A stretch of DNA of 64,000 nt from Janthinobacterium agaricidamnosum (GTDB taxonomy: Bacteria; Pseudomonadota; Gammaproteobacteria; Burkholderiales; Burkholderiaceae_D). Location: assembly GCF_003667705.1 (NCBI RefSeq), contig NZ_CP033019.1, positions 4,340,001-4,404,000 on the forward strand. The letters are read 5' to 3'. Positions 34,013 to 43,647 of this stretch are shown here, piece by piece (within the stretch, counting starts at the first letter, position 1; each line of letters starts with the position of its first letter). The notes under the pieces were generated by a model, which was given only the letters and a program-made list of their open reading frames with translations, was not told the DNA's origin and made no database searches. Made by a program: the position numbers and the translations under genes.

Positions 34013-36757
34013 TCAGGAACGGCGGCGGAAGAAAAATCCCTTCAGCCGCTGCAGGTGGTCGGTCGCCACCTTCGGCCCGCGCCCGTCGGCACCGCTGACG
34101 CCCGTCAAGGGACTGTCGCCTTCGCGCTCGATGTGCACTTCCACGCCTTCGACGGGCAAGCCGTCGGTGGGACGCAGCAAGCGCGGCACGCGGCCCAGCT
34201 CGCCTTCGCCGAAGGTGGGCAGTTCCGCCTTCATGCTGGCCGGGCCGCTCCAGTGGTGGCCATCGGTCTTCACCGTCAGTGCGCCGGGACCGCCCAGTTC
34301 CACCGCGCCGCCGGACAGTTTCAGGTAGGCGCCACCCGCCGTCATGAAGGTGATTTCGTCCTGCGCCATGCCGACCAGGCGCGTGCCGGCCGTCAGGCGG
34401 ATGTCCTTGGCGGCGTCCGCCTGCAGCAGGTCGTGCTGGCTTTGCAGCAAAAATTTGCCGAAATGGGCCACCTGCACGATGCCATCCTGGTGCGCGAACA
34501 GGGAAATGCCCTTGCCCCCGTTGACGTTGCAGCGCTGGGCCGCGCTCAGTTGCAGATGCTGCTGGGCCACCATGTCGATATTCGCGCCCGCGTTGCCGGC
34601 AATGGTCCGGGGCGTGCTCAGCGCCACACCCTCGGGCGCCGTGATGCTGACGGCGGGCTGGTCGGCGGCAATCGCCGCTCCCAGCGCCTTGCTGCCGGCC
34701 GCGTCCAGCGCCAGTGCCTGGTGCTGGGCGGCAAACTCGCCCAAGGAGCTAAACAATTCCAGGCACTCCTTCATCACGGCGGCATGCTCGTTGCCGTCGA
34801 GCTGCTTGCCGCTGGCACCCAGCTGTTTCCAGGCCGAAATCAGCAGCGAGCGGGCCGTGCGCACGCTGCCGCTGGCGTCGCTGCGCAATTCAAAGCCGTC
34901 GCCGCGCTGCCGCCCTACGCCGTCGCTGCGCGGCTCGGTCAGGTAGCCGAGGTTCAATTGCGTGGCCGCCTGGTCGCTGGCCAGTTGCGCGCTGATTTGC
35001 GACGGCGTGTCGTCAAAGCACAGCTGGTTGCCGCGCCCGCCCCGCACTTCGCGGCTGCGCATGCCGGACAGATAACGGTTGCCCGGCAAGGCGCCGCGGC
35101 TGCTCAGGCCGGGTGGCGCGCCCACGGCGTTGTACAGCTGGCCCACGATGATGGGCCGGTCCGGGTCGCCGCCAAGAAAATCGATCAGCACTTCCGCGCC
35201 GATGCGTGGCAAGCTCAAGGTGCCGCATTGTTTGCCGCTGCCCGGGCCATTGCCGGTCCAGCTCGACGCCACGCGCACCCAGGCCGAATCGCGCTCCGTA
35301 TCGGAAGCACCGGAACCGTTGGCATGCGCGTGGTCCGGCGCGCGCGTCGCAACAAAACGCACCTTGACGCGCCCCAGCGCATCGCAATGCACTTCCTCGC
35401 CGGCAGGCCCGACGACCAGCGCGCTTTGCAGGCGGACGACGGGGAAATCGCTGCGCGGATCAAAAGCGGGCACGATGGCGATGCCACGCCGCACGCAGGT
35501 AAAACGGTTGCGGTAGCGCAAAGCCGCCTGGCCATCGGCGCCGGCCCCTTGTGCCAGAGCGGCATCGCACTGCCAGCCGCTCTGTGCAAACAGGCGCCCG
35601 ACCCTGGCATCGAGCCCTGTCGGCAAGTTATTGCTGGCAGCCACGTTCAAGGCCGTGATGACGAAACTGCGCTCGGCCACCGGGTGGCAGTCGATATCGG
35701 CATGCCCTTCCAGGCTGAACCATTGGCCCGCGCAAAAGTCGCGCACGCAGCCTTCTCCCTGGAAACACTTGCTGTCCATGTCGTGACGTGCCATCGCCAG
35801 CTGGCCCAATTGCCGCAATTCGTCATTGCTGCCGGCGGCCAGCGGCGGCTCCACGATATAGTCGTCGAGACTGGCCGCCAGGCGATTGCCATTCCCGCCC
35901 TGATCTGCTCCGCTGTGAGACTGCGTGGCCATGAACTGCGGACTGTGCGGGTGGCCATCGTCCCAGCTGTAGCATTCGAACTTTCCCGCTTGCAAGCGAC
36001 GCACCGCACTCCAGGCCGTCACGGTATCCCTTTCCTCGGTGGCGTCGTCGCGGTGATAGCGTACCGTGCCGGCCGCATTTTCCGGCAGGCGGCTGGCGTC
36101 GTCGAACAGCAGCAGAGCATGCACGGGCATGGTGGTGGCGTTCGCGCTGGCGGTCGCTGCCGCCTGGAAACACCAGGCGATGCCGCGGCGCCTGAGCAGG
36201 CGGCGGATAAAGGCGGCATCGGATTCATTGTGCTGCATCGTGAATTCGCGCACGGGCAAGCTGCGCGCCGCCAGCGCCGCATCGATGGTGAGATCCAGGC
36301 TGGCGGCGAGCACGCTATTGCCCTGCCGCCACTCCTCAAACAGGAGCTGCACGATCTGCAATTCATGCTTGTTGCGAAACACGCGCGTGTTGACGCGTTT
36401 TTCCATCAACGCCAGGCCGTCGCGCAGCACCAGTTGATAGGTCGCCAGACCGCCATCGCTTTGCCCCGCGCTCGCTTCGGCGACGATGCCGCAGACCCTG
36501 CGCAGCTGCCCCTGGTCCGTCACGATCTGCAATTCGGCCGGCACGGCGATGAACTGTTTCAGCGGCAACCGCGCTTCGGTGGCGACGCACAGGATGCGGT
36601 ATTCCAGGCCACCGCAGACGGCCTCGCTTCCGCTGATGCGCTGCGGCAGCAAGACATCCTCATTGCTGCCTTCCGGATAAGCGAGGCGCAGCCGCAAGGC
36701 TCGGTTACCAGCGGTCAAGGCCTTGTCCACGGCCAGCCATTGCGCGAAGTCTTCCAT
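34013..36757 (-). CDS. vgrG: Type VI secretion spike protein VgrG
   Basis: A 914-residue VgrG. The gp27-like N-terminal part includes YRILCVATEARLPLKQFI and NESDAAFIRRLLRRRGIAW. The gp5-like OB segment has GRVKVRF, SAWVRVASSWTGNGPGSG, LPRIGAEVLIDFLGGDPDRP and VGQLYN. A DUF2345 domain and a beta-helix-like tail follow (about 560-860), ending in a short RRRS tail. The start at 36757 has a GGAAG ribosome site and fits better than 36781. It is followed closely by the Tle3-type gene, so that lipase is its probable cargo. Confidence 0.93.
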   Translation of the reverse strand: MEDFAQWLAVDKALTAGNRALRLRLAYPEGSNEDVLLPQRISGSEAVCGGLEYRILCVATEARLPLKQFIAVPAELQIVTDQGQLRRVCGIVAEASAGQSDGGLATYQLVLRDGLALMEKRVNTRVFRNKHELQIVQLLFEEWRQGNSVLAASLDLTIDAALAARSLPVREFTMQHNESDAAFIRRLLRRRGIAWCFQAAATASANATTMPVHALLLFDDASRLPENAAGTVRYHRDDATEERDTVTAWSAVRRLQAGKFECYSWDDGHPHSPQFMATQSHSGADQGGNGNRLAASLDDYIVEPPLAAGSNDELRQLGQLAMARHDMDSKCFQGEGCVRDFCAGQWFSLEGHADIDCHPVAERSFVITALNVAASNNLPTGLDARVGRLFAQSGWQCDAALAQGAGADGQAALRYRNRFTCVRRGIAIVPAFDPRSDFPVVRLQSALVVGPAGEEVHCDALGRVKVRFVATRAPDHAHANGSGASDTERDSAWVRVASSWTGNGPGSGKQCGTLSLPRIGAEVLIDFLGGDPDRPIIVGQLYNAVGAPPGLSSRGALPGNRYLSGMRSREVRGGRGNQLCFDDTPSQISAQLASDQAATQLNLGYLTEPRSDGVGRQRGDGFELRSDASGSVRTARSLLISAWKQLGASGKQLDGNEHAAVMKECLELFSSLGEFAAQHQALALDAAGSKALGAAIAADQPAVSITAPEGVALSTPRTIAGNAGANIDMVAQQHLQLSAAQRCNVNGGKGISLFAHQDGIVQVAHFGKFLLQSQHDLLQADAAKDIRLTAGTRLVGMAQDEITFMTAGGAYLKLSGGAVELGGPGALTVKTDGHHWSGPASMKAELPTFGEGELGRVPRLLRPTDGLPVEGVEVHIEREGDSPLTGVSGADGRGPKVATDHLQRLKGFFFRRRS

Positions 36758-36805
36758 GGTTTTCTTCCTTCCAGCGGTCATCGGGGCACAATATGTATGG
36801 CGGTC

Positions 36806-37834
36806 TCAGGCGGAACCATCGAATCGTATGTCGTAATGCATGTCGTCACGGTCGCGAGCCGGCAGCTTGCCGGCCAGAAAGGCATCCTGCGCCAGGCAGG
36901 CGCCCATGCCCAGGACGCAGGTGCGCACGTCTTCCCGCCGCAGCACCAGGCGTATCTCGAAGCCCACGCCGGGCAAGCCGAACAGCGCCAGCATCTGGCG
37001 CAGGGCCAGCGCGCCCGTCCGGCCGGGCAAGAAATCCTCGTAGACACGGCGCTCCAACGGTCCCAGCACCAGGCGCACGCGCAAGTCGGCGCGCCGGCAG
37101 CGCTCGCCCAGCATGGCGCCGTGCCCCAGCCGGGCGTGCGCGGTGGCCAGCAGGGTGCGCTCCTGCGGCGCGCGCCGGAACCAGGCACCCACAAAACGCT
37201 GCATGCGCACGGGCACGCCAAAATACTCGGCCAGCACCGCCTGCATCACATCGGCCGCCACGGGCCGATGCCGCAGCAAGGCCGCGTAATGGGCCAGCAC
37301 ATGCGCAGGCAAGCCATCCGCCTGCCGTGCCACCTCGGCAGGCCAGGCACCGGCCAGGGCCAGTTGCAGGGGCAGGAAATCGCCGCCGTTGGCGTCCATC
37401 TGGCATTCGATGCGGTAACGTGCCCAGGCCTGGTAAAACAGGGCCAGCGCGCGCTGCGACAGCGTATCGAGCCAGTCACGGGGACCGCCATCGCCCGTTT
37501 GCCGTTCGTGGCGGGCGAACGTTTCCGTGTAATGCAGCGGCAAGCTGCCATGCACGCCCAAAAAACCCAGCATTGCCGCTCGCACATGCACCTGCGTATG
37601 ACCATCTGCTTCCTGCTCCAGCCACAGCTGTTCGATTTCTCCCGGCGCAAACGACAGCGATGCGCTGCCATGCAGGCGCAGGCAATCATCAAACACCTGC
37701 TCCTGCGAGATACCCTGCTGCATCAGCCAGGCAGACAGCAGCCGCACCGCCTGAAAGAAAGTGGTGCCGGACGGGTCGGCCAGCAGGCGCGCGACTACAC
37801 CAGCGCCTGGTTTCCATTGCGGGGCAGGCAGCAC
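36806..37834 (-). CDS. tssG: Type VI secretion baseplate subunit TssG
   Basis: A 342-residue TssG (VasB). Typical segments are FFQAVRLLSAW, SLSFAPGEIEQLW, LGVHGSLPLHYTE, RALALFYQAWARYR and LRHRPVAADVMQAVLAEYFGVPV. TssG joins TssF and TssK in the baseplate wedge. Its start overlaps the end of tssF by 40 bp, a sign of coupled translation. Confidence 0.92.
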   Translation of the reverse strand: MLPAPQWKPGAGVVARLLADPSGTTFFQAVRLLSAWLMQQGISQEQVFDDCLRLHGSASLSFAPGEIEQLWLEQEADGHTQVHVRAAMLGFLGVHGSLPLHYTETFARHERQTGDGGPRDWLDTLSQRALALFYQAWARYRIECQMDANGGDFLPLQLALAGAWPAEVARQADGLPAHVLAHYAALLRHRPVAADVMQAVLAEYFGVPVRMQRFVGAWFRRAPQERTLLATAHARLGHGAMLGERCRRADLRVRLVLGPLERRVYEDFLPGRTGALALRQMLALFGLPGVGFEIRLVLRREDVRTCVLGMGACLAQDAFLAGKLPARDRDDMHYDIRFDGSA

Positions 37835-39627
37835 AGCAACTCCTTTCCAGTCTTCTGCGACAAGACGATCAGGCGGGTAAACGAGCCCAGGTGCACGTAC
37901 AGCCCGAGAAAACGTTCGATCACCTGAGCAAACGCATGCAAGCCGCTGCCGACAAAGGCGTCCTCATCGACGGATAGCAGGACGTCGATGCCGAACACCA
38001 GGCTGCCGCCCGCCTCATCCTGCAGCCAGGTACTGGCGGCGCGCTGGCGCAGTCCCGTCATGCCCGCGATCTGGCGCGCGGCGCTGGCCGAACCGGGCAA
38101 GTTGTACAACTCGAGTATTTGCTTGAAGAGCGGCAACCCCTGCTCGCTCAGCGACTGATGATTCAGGGACAGTTGTGCGATCAGCCGCCAGTGCGACGCC
38201 ACTCCCGCAGGGAAGCGGCAAGCCGCGCTGGGCTTGCGCAGCAGGCGCACCGGCAAGGCGCTGGCGACCCCGTCATGGCGCAAGTCGCCCGCGGCATTGC
38301 CGAACACCAGGCGGCTGGGCAAATCGCGGTTGCTGCAGGTGAGCATGATGGACACCGTTTGCGTGGCGTCGTGCAGCGGCTGCATGGTGCCGTCGACAAA
38401 GGCGATGCGCATGTCGTAGCCGGGATTGCTCAGCGCCATGTCTTCGTCGCGCCGCGTCACCCAGTAGCGCCCCTGACGGCCGCCCGCCTCGCCGTGGCGC
38501 ATCGAATAAAACGGGTAAAACGTGTCCAGCGCGGCGCCCTGCGCCGTTTCACCGAGCACCTGCACACTGTCGACGCTGTGGATATCGTAGCAATGCGCCT
38601 GTCTGACCGATGGCAGCAGCACATGCTCGGCGCTCGCGTGCGTCAGGCGGATGGGATTGGCCGCCTGGCGGAACAGGTTGACGACGGGCGTGCATCCCGT
38701 CACCAGATGCCTTGCTGACAGGGGCCGCAGGATGCGCGCGATATCCGCATCGGCCTGCACGTCGGCCAGCAGAAGATGCACGGTGCAACGCCGGCACGCC
38801 GGAGGCAACAGCGGGCGCAGCGCGGCCATGTCCAGGTCGACGAAATTGAATTTATCCGGAAAGGCAAACCATTCGCCCAGCAGGCGGTAGGCAGGATGCG
38901 AGGCGGCTCGGGCCGGTATCAAGGCGTCTTCGGCGGCAAAACCGACCGGATGCAAGGGCACCGCGTCCAGCGCATGCCAGGCGCCATCGACTTCCACACA
39001 GGCGCGGCGCGTGCGCAGGAACAGGCTATCGCGCAAGGTGGCGCAAAACGCAGGCTCGCCGTCGAGGAACAGGCGCAGCATCGGCAGCGGCAGCCCGTCC
39101 AGTGTGGATGTGGCGCCCGTCGCTTCGAGCGTGACGCTGATCGCCGCCCCCAAGTCCGGCGTCAGGCGCAGTGCGGGCGGCGCCGCCACGATGGACTGAA
39201 AGCGCACGTCGGACAGGCGCAGCGGCGCCACGGCGACATCGTAGACGGTGGTGAACTTGCAGGTGACGCCCTGATGCTCGGCAGCATGCATGACCGTGCC
39301 GCGCGGGATCATGGCCGGCTCGGTCACCGTCGCAAGATCGTTATCGATGCGGGCAATGGCGCAGGCAGGAAACGGGCGCAAATAATGGGGAAAGTTCACC
39401 TCCAACAAGGTTTCGCTGAAGGTGCCGAAACCATCGGCCAGCCGTTTGGCCGTACGTGCGTTGAACATGGCAAACGCCTGCAGCATGCGCGCCAGGTGCG
39501 GGTCGCCCATGTCGCCGCCCTGGATGCCCAGCGCCCCCGCGATGGCCGGATAGCGCCGGGCAAACGCCTGGTTGTGCGCATGCAAGGTGCCCAGTTCGCG
39601 CTCGTAAAATTGCAACAACTCATCCAT
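37795..39627 (-). CDS. tssF: Type VI secretion baseplate subunit TssF
   Basis: A 610-residue TssF (VasA). The start MDELLQFYERELGTLHAH with AFARRYPAIAGALGI is the family's N-terminal signature; GTFSETLLEVNFPHYLRPFP and IPRGTVMHA follow. The ATG at 39627 is preferred to upstream ATGs on that basis and has a GGGAG before it. It leads the run tssF-tssG-vgrG-lipase-adaptor-PAAR. The other core genes (tssA, B, C, E, H, J, K, L, M) are not in the window. Confidence 0.93.
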   Translation of the reverse strand: MDELLQFYERELGTLHAHNQAFARRYPAIAGALGIQGGDMGDPHLARMLQAFAMFNARTAKRLADGFGTFSETLLEVNFPHYLRPFPACAIARIDNDLATVTEPAMIPRGTVMHAAEHQGVTCKFTTVYDVAVAPLRLSDVRFQSIVAAPPALRLTPDLGAAISVTLEATGATSTLDGLPLPMLRLFLDGEPAFCATLRDSLFLRTRRACVEVDGAWHALDAVPLHPVGFAAEDALIPARAASHPAYRLLGEWFAFPDKFNFVDLDMAALRPLLPPACRRCTVHLLLADVQADADIARILRPLSARHLVTGCTPVVNLFRQAANPIRLTHASAEHVLLPSVRQAHCYDIHSVDSVQVLGETAQGAALDTFYPFYSMRHGEAGGRQGRYWVTRRDEDMALSNPGYDMRIAFVDGTMQPLHDATQTVSIMLTCSNRDLPSRLVFGNAAGDLRHDGVASALPVRLLRKPSAACRFPAGVASHWRLIAQLSLNHQSLSEQGLPLFKQILELYNLPGSASAARQIAGMTGLRQRAASTWLQDEAGGSLVFGIDVLLSVDEDAFVGSGLHAFAQVIERFLGLYVHLGSFTRLIVLSQKTGKELLCCLPRNGNQALV

Positions 39628-39918
39628 GCCCGCTCCCAACGCCTGACCCGCACATGTAGGTACAGCCCCATCTGCATTATTGAGGAAGCGGGGAAAAGGA
39701 AAATTGAGTTTGAACAAGATTGCAAGCATGAATCGGCAAGCAATGCCTCGCCCACGCCAGCAACTTTTGTTCACTCCTTGTCAATACTAATTGACTTATT
39801 CGAAACAATCGTTTTAAATCAGGAAGTTACTCAAAATCAATCATTTTGCGCACACAGCCATCGCAATTCCCTCTCCGATGCCTGATGCGCACCTTGATGC
39901 ACTCCGAAGCCAAGGTAT

Positions 39919-42153
39919 ATGGAACTGCTCGACTCCCTGCGTCAGACCCCGTCGCAAGACGACACGATCAGCGGGCACTACGAAGTGCGCCGCTTGCTGG
40001 GCGAGGGCGGTTTCGGCCATGTCTTCGAAGCCTGGGATGCCAAGCTATGCCGTAGCGTGGCGCTGAAACGCCTGAAACCGCAAGCCGACGTGCTGCATCC
40101 GGAAAAACTCATCAATGAAGCGCGCCTGGCCGCCTCGCTCAAGCATGCGGCCTTCGTGCGCATCTTCGCCATCGAGGGCCAGGGCACGGGCCAGTCCATC
40201 GTCATGGAACTGGTCGAAGGCCAGACCCTGGGCCAGTTCATGCACGGCGGCCAGGCTGACCTGCGGCCGGCGCTCGACATCGCCTACCAGATCGCCGATG
40301 CGATGGACGAGGCGCACGCCATGGACCTCGTGCACGGCGACCTGAAACCGTCAAACCTGATGCTGGAAGCAAACGGCAAGGTGCGCATCCTCGACTTCGG
40401 CCTGGCCCGCCACATCGACCCGCAAGCGACGCAAACGACCACCCTGTGCGACTTGCAGGGCACCATCGCCTACATGGCGCCCGAGCGCCTGATGGGCCGC
40501 CTGCCCGACACGCGCGGCGACGTGTATGCCTTGGGCGCCATGCTGTACGAAATGCTGGCCGGCCAGCGCCACTTCGCCCATCTGAACGGCCTGGCCCTGG
40601 CCGCCGCCCACATGCAGGCGACGGCACCGTGGCCCGACCTGCCCGCCTCCGTCCCGCCCGCCATCAACGCCCTCGTGCGCGCGATGACGGCGCACGATCC
40701 GGCCGAACGGCCACGCACCATGCGCGACGTGCGCGAGGCGATAGGGGGGGGGCACAGAGAGACGACAACATTGGCAACACCTGTCGTGGCGACGCCACCG
40801 CCATTAGATGTGGCGCCCGCAGTCTCTATCCGCTTGCCCATTCCACGCAAGCGCACATTACAAATCACTGCCGGGATTGCGCTGCTGGCTTTGGCTGCAT
40901 GGCAAATGCCAATCATTTCTTCCACAGTGAAGTCATTCATCACAGCCAAAGAAGCGCCCGCACCTTTTTCGGAAATCGCCAGCATGGCAGCCGGTATGGA
41001 AGCTCTGCGGGTTTTCGACCGCGAGACCAGCCAGACGCAAGCGATCGAACATTTCAACACGGTACTCAAGCATAGTCCGCACAATGCGGCCGCAGCGGCA
41101 GGTCTCTCCCTCGCCTACAGCCTGCGCTATATTGGCGATGGCCGCGATGATACCTGGCTCCAGCGCGCCGATGCCAGTGCCCAGCAGGCCCTGATGTCCG
41201 ACAATCAAGTGGCGCTGGCCCATGTCGCCCATGCTTGGGTTCTGGATCTTCAAGGCAAGCAGGATGCGGCAATGCAGGCAACGGCGATTGCGCTCAATCT
41301 CGATCCACATAATATGCTGGGACTTGCAGGCAAAGCGCGCCTGTTGATACAGGCAAGTAAATTTGACTTGGCTCAAGTGACGCTGGACAAGGCCATCGAA
41401 ATTTATCCACGCGAACGCCTTTTCCCTTTGCTCTTAGGCATGATGCGTTATCGTCAAACAGATTATGCAATGGCAGAGCAAGCCTTCCGCACCAGCATAA
41501 AACTGGACCCGCAATCGTCAAACGCCTACGCCTATCTGAATGCGGTTCTCCTACGCCAGAATCGCAATGATGAGGCACTTCAAGTACTTCAACAAGGCTT
41601 GCAACTACAACCGCATTGGGAGCTATACAGCAACCTTGGTACAAGCCTCTTTGCGAAAGGCGACTATTTAGGAGCAGTGCAGGCTTTTGAAAATGCAGTC
41701 TCATCCAATAAGGGTGGCCCTGGCATTTATATGCTTTGGGCTAACCTTGCTGATGCACAACGTTGGATCCCTGCACAAGCCGCCGCCTCCAAAAAATCTT
41801 ATCAACGCGCAGTCACATTGCTCAAGCCGATATTGGCGCGCCAGCCTGACAATGCCACCTTTAACTCCCGTATGGCGCTGTACTCAGCCTATCTGGGAGA
41901 AAAAAAATATGCCATGGAACGGATGCGGCAAGCTATTTCAATTGCACCTGACAGCGCTGATGTCCATTTCAGAGCAGCCTTGACCCATGAGTTACTTGGC
42001 AATCGTACAGAAGCGATTCAGGCAGTGCTACATGCCTCCAAACTCGGCTACCCCATCAACCTGATCGATTCGGCCCCCGATCTGTTGAACCTGCGGCGAG
42101 ATGCCCGCTACCAGCAATTTCTTATCAACATGGAAAGAGATAGTAAAAAATGA
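39919..42153 (+). CDS. Membrane Ser/Thr protein kinase with C-terminal TPR domain
   Basis: A 744-residue kinase. The Hanks-type domain covers about 20-290: G-loop LLGEGGFGHV, Lys50 in VALKR, catalytic HGDLKPSN (Asp141; HGD replaces HRD), DFG at 159-161 and APE. A hydrophobic segment (about 313-333) would anchor it in the inner membrane. About eight TPR units follow to the end. It is divergent from the T6SS run, so it may regulate that system as PpkA-type kinases do, though no FHA target is here. A run of eight G (40744-40751) lies just after the kinase domain. From about 40780 on the DNA is less GC-rich than the kinase half. Confidence 0.88.
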   Translation: MELLDSLRQTPSQDDTISGHYEVRRLLGEGGFGHVFEAWDAKLCRSVALKRLKPQADVLHPEKLINEARLAASLKHAAFVRIFAIEGQGTGQSIVMELVEGQTLGQFMHGGQADLRPALDIAYQIADAMDEAHAMDLVHGDLKPSNLMLEANGKVRILDFGLARHIDPQATQTTTLCDLQGTIAYMAPERLMGRLPDTRGDVYALGAMLYEMLAGQRHFAHLNGLALAAAHMQATAPWPDLPASVPPAINALVRAMTAHDPAERPRTMRDVREAIGGGHRETTTLATPVVATPPPLDVAPAVSIRLPIPRKRTLQITAGIALLALAAWQMPIISSTVKSFITAKEAPAPFSEIASMAAGMEALRVFDRETSQTQAIEHFNTVLKHSPHNAAAAAGLSLAYSLRYIGDGRDDTWLQRADASAQQALMSDNQVALAHVAHAWVLDLQGKQDAAMQATAIALNLDPHNMLGLAGKARLLIQASKFDLAQVTLDKAIEIYPRERLFPLLLGMMRYRQTDYAMAEQAFRTSIKLDPQSSNAYAYLNAVLLRQNRNDEALQVLQQGLQLQPHWELYSNLGTSLFAKGDYLGAVQAFENAVSSNKGGPGIYMLWANLADAQRWIPAQAAASKKSYQRAVTLLKPILARQPDNATFNSRMALYSAYLGEKKYAMERMRQAISIAPDSADVHFRAALTHELLGNRTEAIQAVLHASKLGYPINLIDSAPDLLNLRRDARYQQFLINMERDSKK
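40744..40751 (+). repeat. G8 homopolymer inside the kinase gene
   Basis: Eight consecutive G encode Gly-Gly-Gly at about residue 276, between the kinase domain and the membrane segment. Gain or loss of a G would cut the protein after the kinase domain. It is a potential slippage (phase-variation) site. Confidence 0.7.
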
Positions 42154-42707
42154 CACTTGTAAGCCCTTGGATGAAGCTATCCGTACACTTCGATGCAGAT
42201 CAAATCACCAACCAATTGGATTACAGCTTCACCTCGTGCGATGGAACGGCAGACCCCCGCCACGGTCCCTACATGGGCGGCGTACACTTCCAGAAAGGCC
42301 AGCACGTTTACCTCGACGTTACCTGCTGTGGCTCCAAGGAAAGCGGCTTCACCTCGTTCCAGATCGTCGACTGCTGCATCATCACCGTACCGCAATTGAC
42401 GCAAATCGGTCCGAAAGTACCGACCGTGTACTCGCCGCCATCCCCATTCTTGCAAGCCGTGGGCGCCACCTATCATTTACCACTGGACTTCGAAATTCAG
42501 CAACTGCTGGGCGAACCGGAACTGCCGCCCCTGCACCGCATCCGCCAGGAGTGGAAACACAATCTGGACGTAGGCTATGCTGCCGGTCGCTGGGAATTGT
42601 CCTTCGTCATGACCGTGCGCATTATGCGCGGCGAAGACGTTCAACCGGAACTGCGCGTATTTTCTTTCGACCCGGAAAGTTCGGTCGGCGGTACCGTCGC
42701 TCTTTAA
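42150..42707 (+). CDS. Hypothetical protein translationally coupled to the kinase
   Basis: A 185-residue soluble protein with no domain I recognise. It begins MTLVSPWMKLSVHFDADQ and looks beta-rich, with a Cys pair in YLDVTCCGSKE and VDCCIITV. The start ATG overlaps the kinase stop (ATGA), so the two are coupled. It may be a kinase partner, but that is inferred only from position. Base composition is like the 3' half of the kinase gene. Confidence 0.6.
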   Translation: MTLVSPWMKLSVHFDADQITNQLDYSFTSCDGTADPRHGPYMGGVHFQKGQHVYLDVTCCGSKESGFTSFQIVDCCIITVPQLTQIGPKVPTVYSPPSPFLQAVGATYHLPLDFEIQQLLGEPELPPLHRIRQEWKHNLDVGYAAGRWELSFVMTVRIMRGEDVQPELRVFSFDPESSVGGTVAL

Positions 42708-42992
42708 GGTCTGGCACCACTGGCTGAAACAGAAACGCATTACTGGAACAGGGCGCGAGCCCTTACGCGCCACTACCCTGTAAAACGCGAATGACGCCAG
42801 GCTTTATGTCAGCACACAAGCTAGTGTGCTGACCGTCAGTAGTAGACGCGTTGTTGGCTGGAGATATTCCTTCCTCGCAGGTATCTACTCCGCCTCGGCC
42901 GACTTTGAAAAATGGGCGTGTCCCGCGACCTTCGCCAGTTCCAGTGCCAAATTTCAGTAATATGGATGGTGACATAACCATTCTGACGCCAC

Positions 42993-43487
42993 TCACTTCC
43001 TTGTCCTGACCGCATCGAAATAAAAGCCGTTCCAATAGACCAGGATGCGGCCCGGTTCCTTCAAAAAGAGGTGGGTGCAGCAGACGTCGATCTCCGTGAC
43101 CGGGTCGGGCAACCCCATGTTTGCCGAGCTCACATGCCCCTGCTCTTGAAACGAGCGCGCCAAGTCGTTGACGCTTCGCTCGTAGCTCGGCGATGCACAC
43201 GCCGCTCCATTAAACACGAACTTGTCCTTGGTGACCGCGACGGTTTTGCCGATCAACGCGCGCGCCTGCCGGTCCGACATCGAGGCGATGTCGGCGGCGT
43301 CGATCACCTTCGTCAACCGCTACTGGCCAAGGATGTCAGCGTTGAGCTCGGCTCCGGCGCGCACGCCAGGAACTGACTCGGCATCCACAGCCGCCGTTCC
43401 GACGGATGCCCACACCAGCCCCACGAGGAAGAGCGCGAGACCACCTGCAATTTGCGGATCCTTCCAGGAACGGCGCTCAGCGACATG
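42993..43487 (-). pseudogene. Broken gene for a small secreted protein
   Basis: Read on the minus strand in one frame, codons from about 43485 give VAERRSWKDPQIAGGLALFL, a signal-peptide-like segment ending near GTAAVDAES. The frame then meets TAG (43320-43322) and continues RLTKVIDAADIASMSDRQAR to a stop at 42993. The last 107 codons are open from TTG 43316. A Shine-Dalgarno AAGGAAGAG and ATG (43487) lie at the right place but in another frame. A frameshift near the start plus a nonsense codon therefore seem to have broken a gene of about 165 codons. The family is not recognised. Confidence 0.55.
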
Positions 43488-43647
43488 ACTCTTCCTTTCG
43501 TGATGTGGTCCTGATGCTCTGTGGCCTTATGCTGCGTGCCTTTGGTGCTGTGGCCAGGTGCTGAGCCTGAGCTGGCGGGCTACTTCGCCGCGTCGCGGAA
43601 AGGTGTGCGTTGCTGGTATGGCCGGTGAGAAAAGTCTATCCAATCGA

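Noticed and set aside
33572..37927. A plus-strand open frame of 1451 codons opposite the T6SS genes
   Set aside because: It is antisense to vgrG, tle3-type, tssG and tssF genes, which all have family motifs. Its product is full of His, Arg, Gln and Ala, as is usual for shadows of high-GC genes.
42763..43200. Minus-strand frame of 145 codons
   Set aside because: It overlaps the broken secreted-protein gene in another frame and continues into non-coding sequence; no motif.
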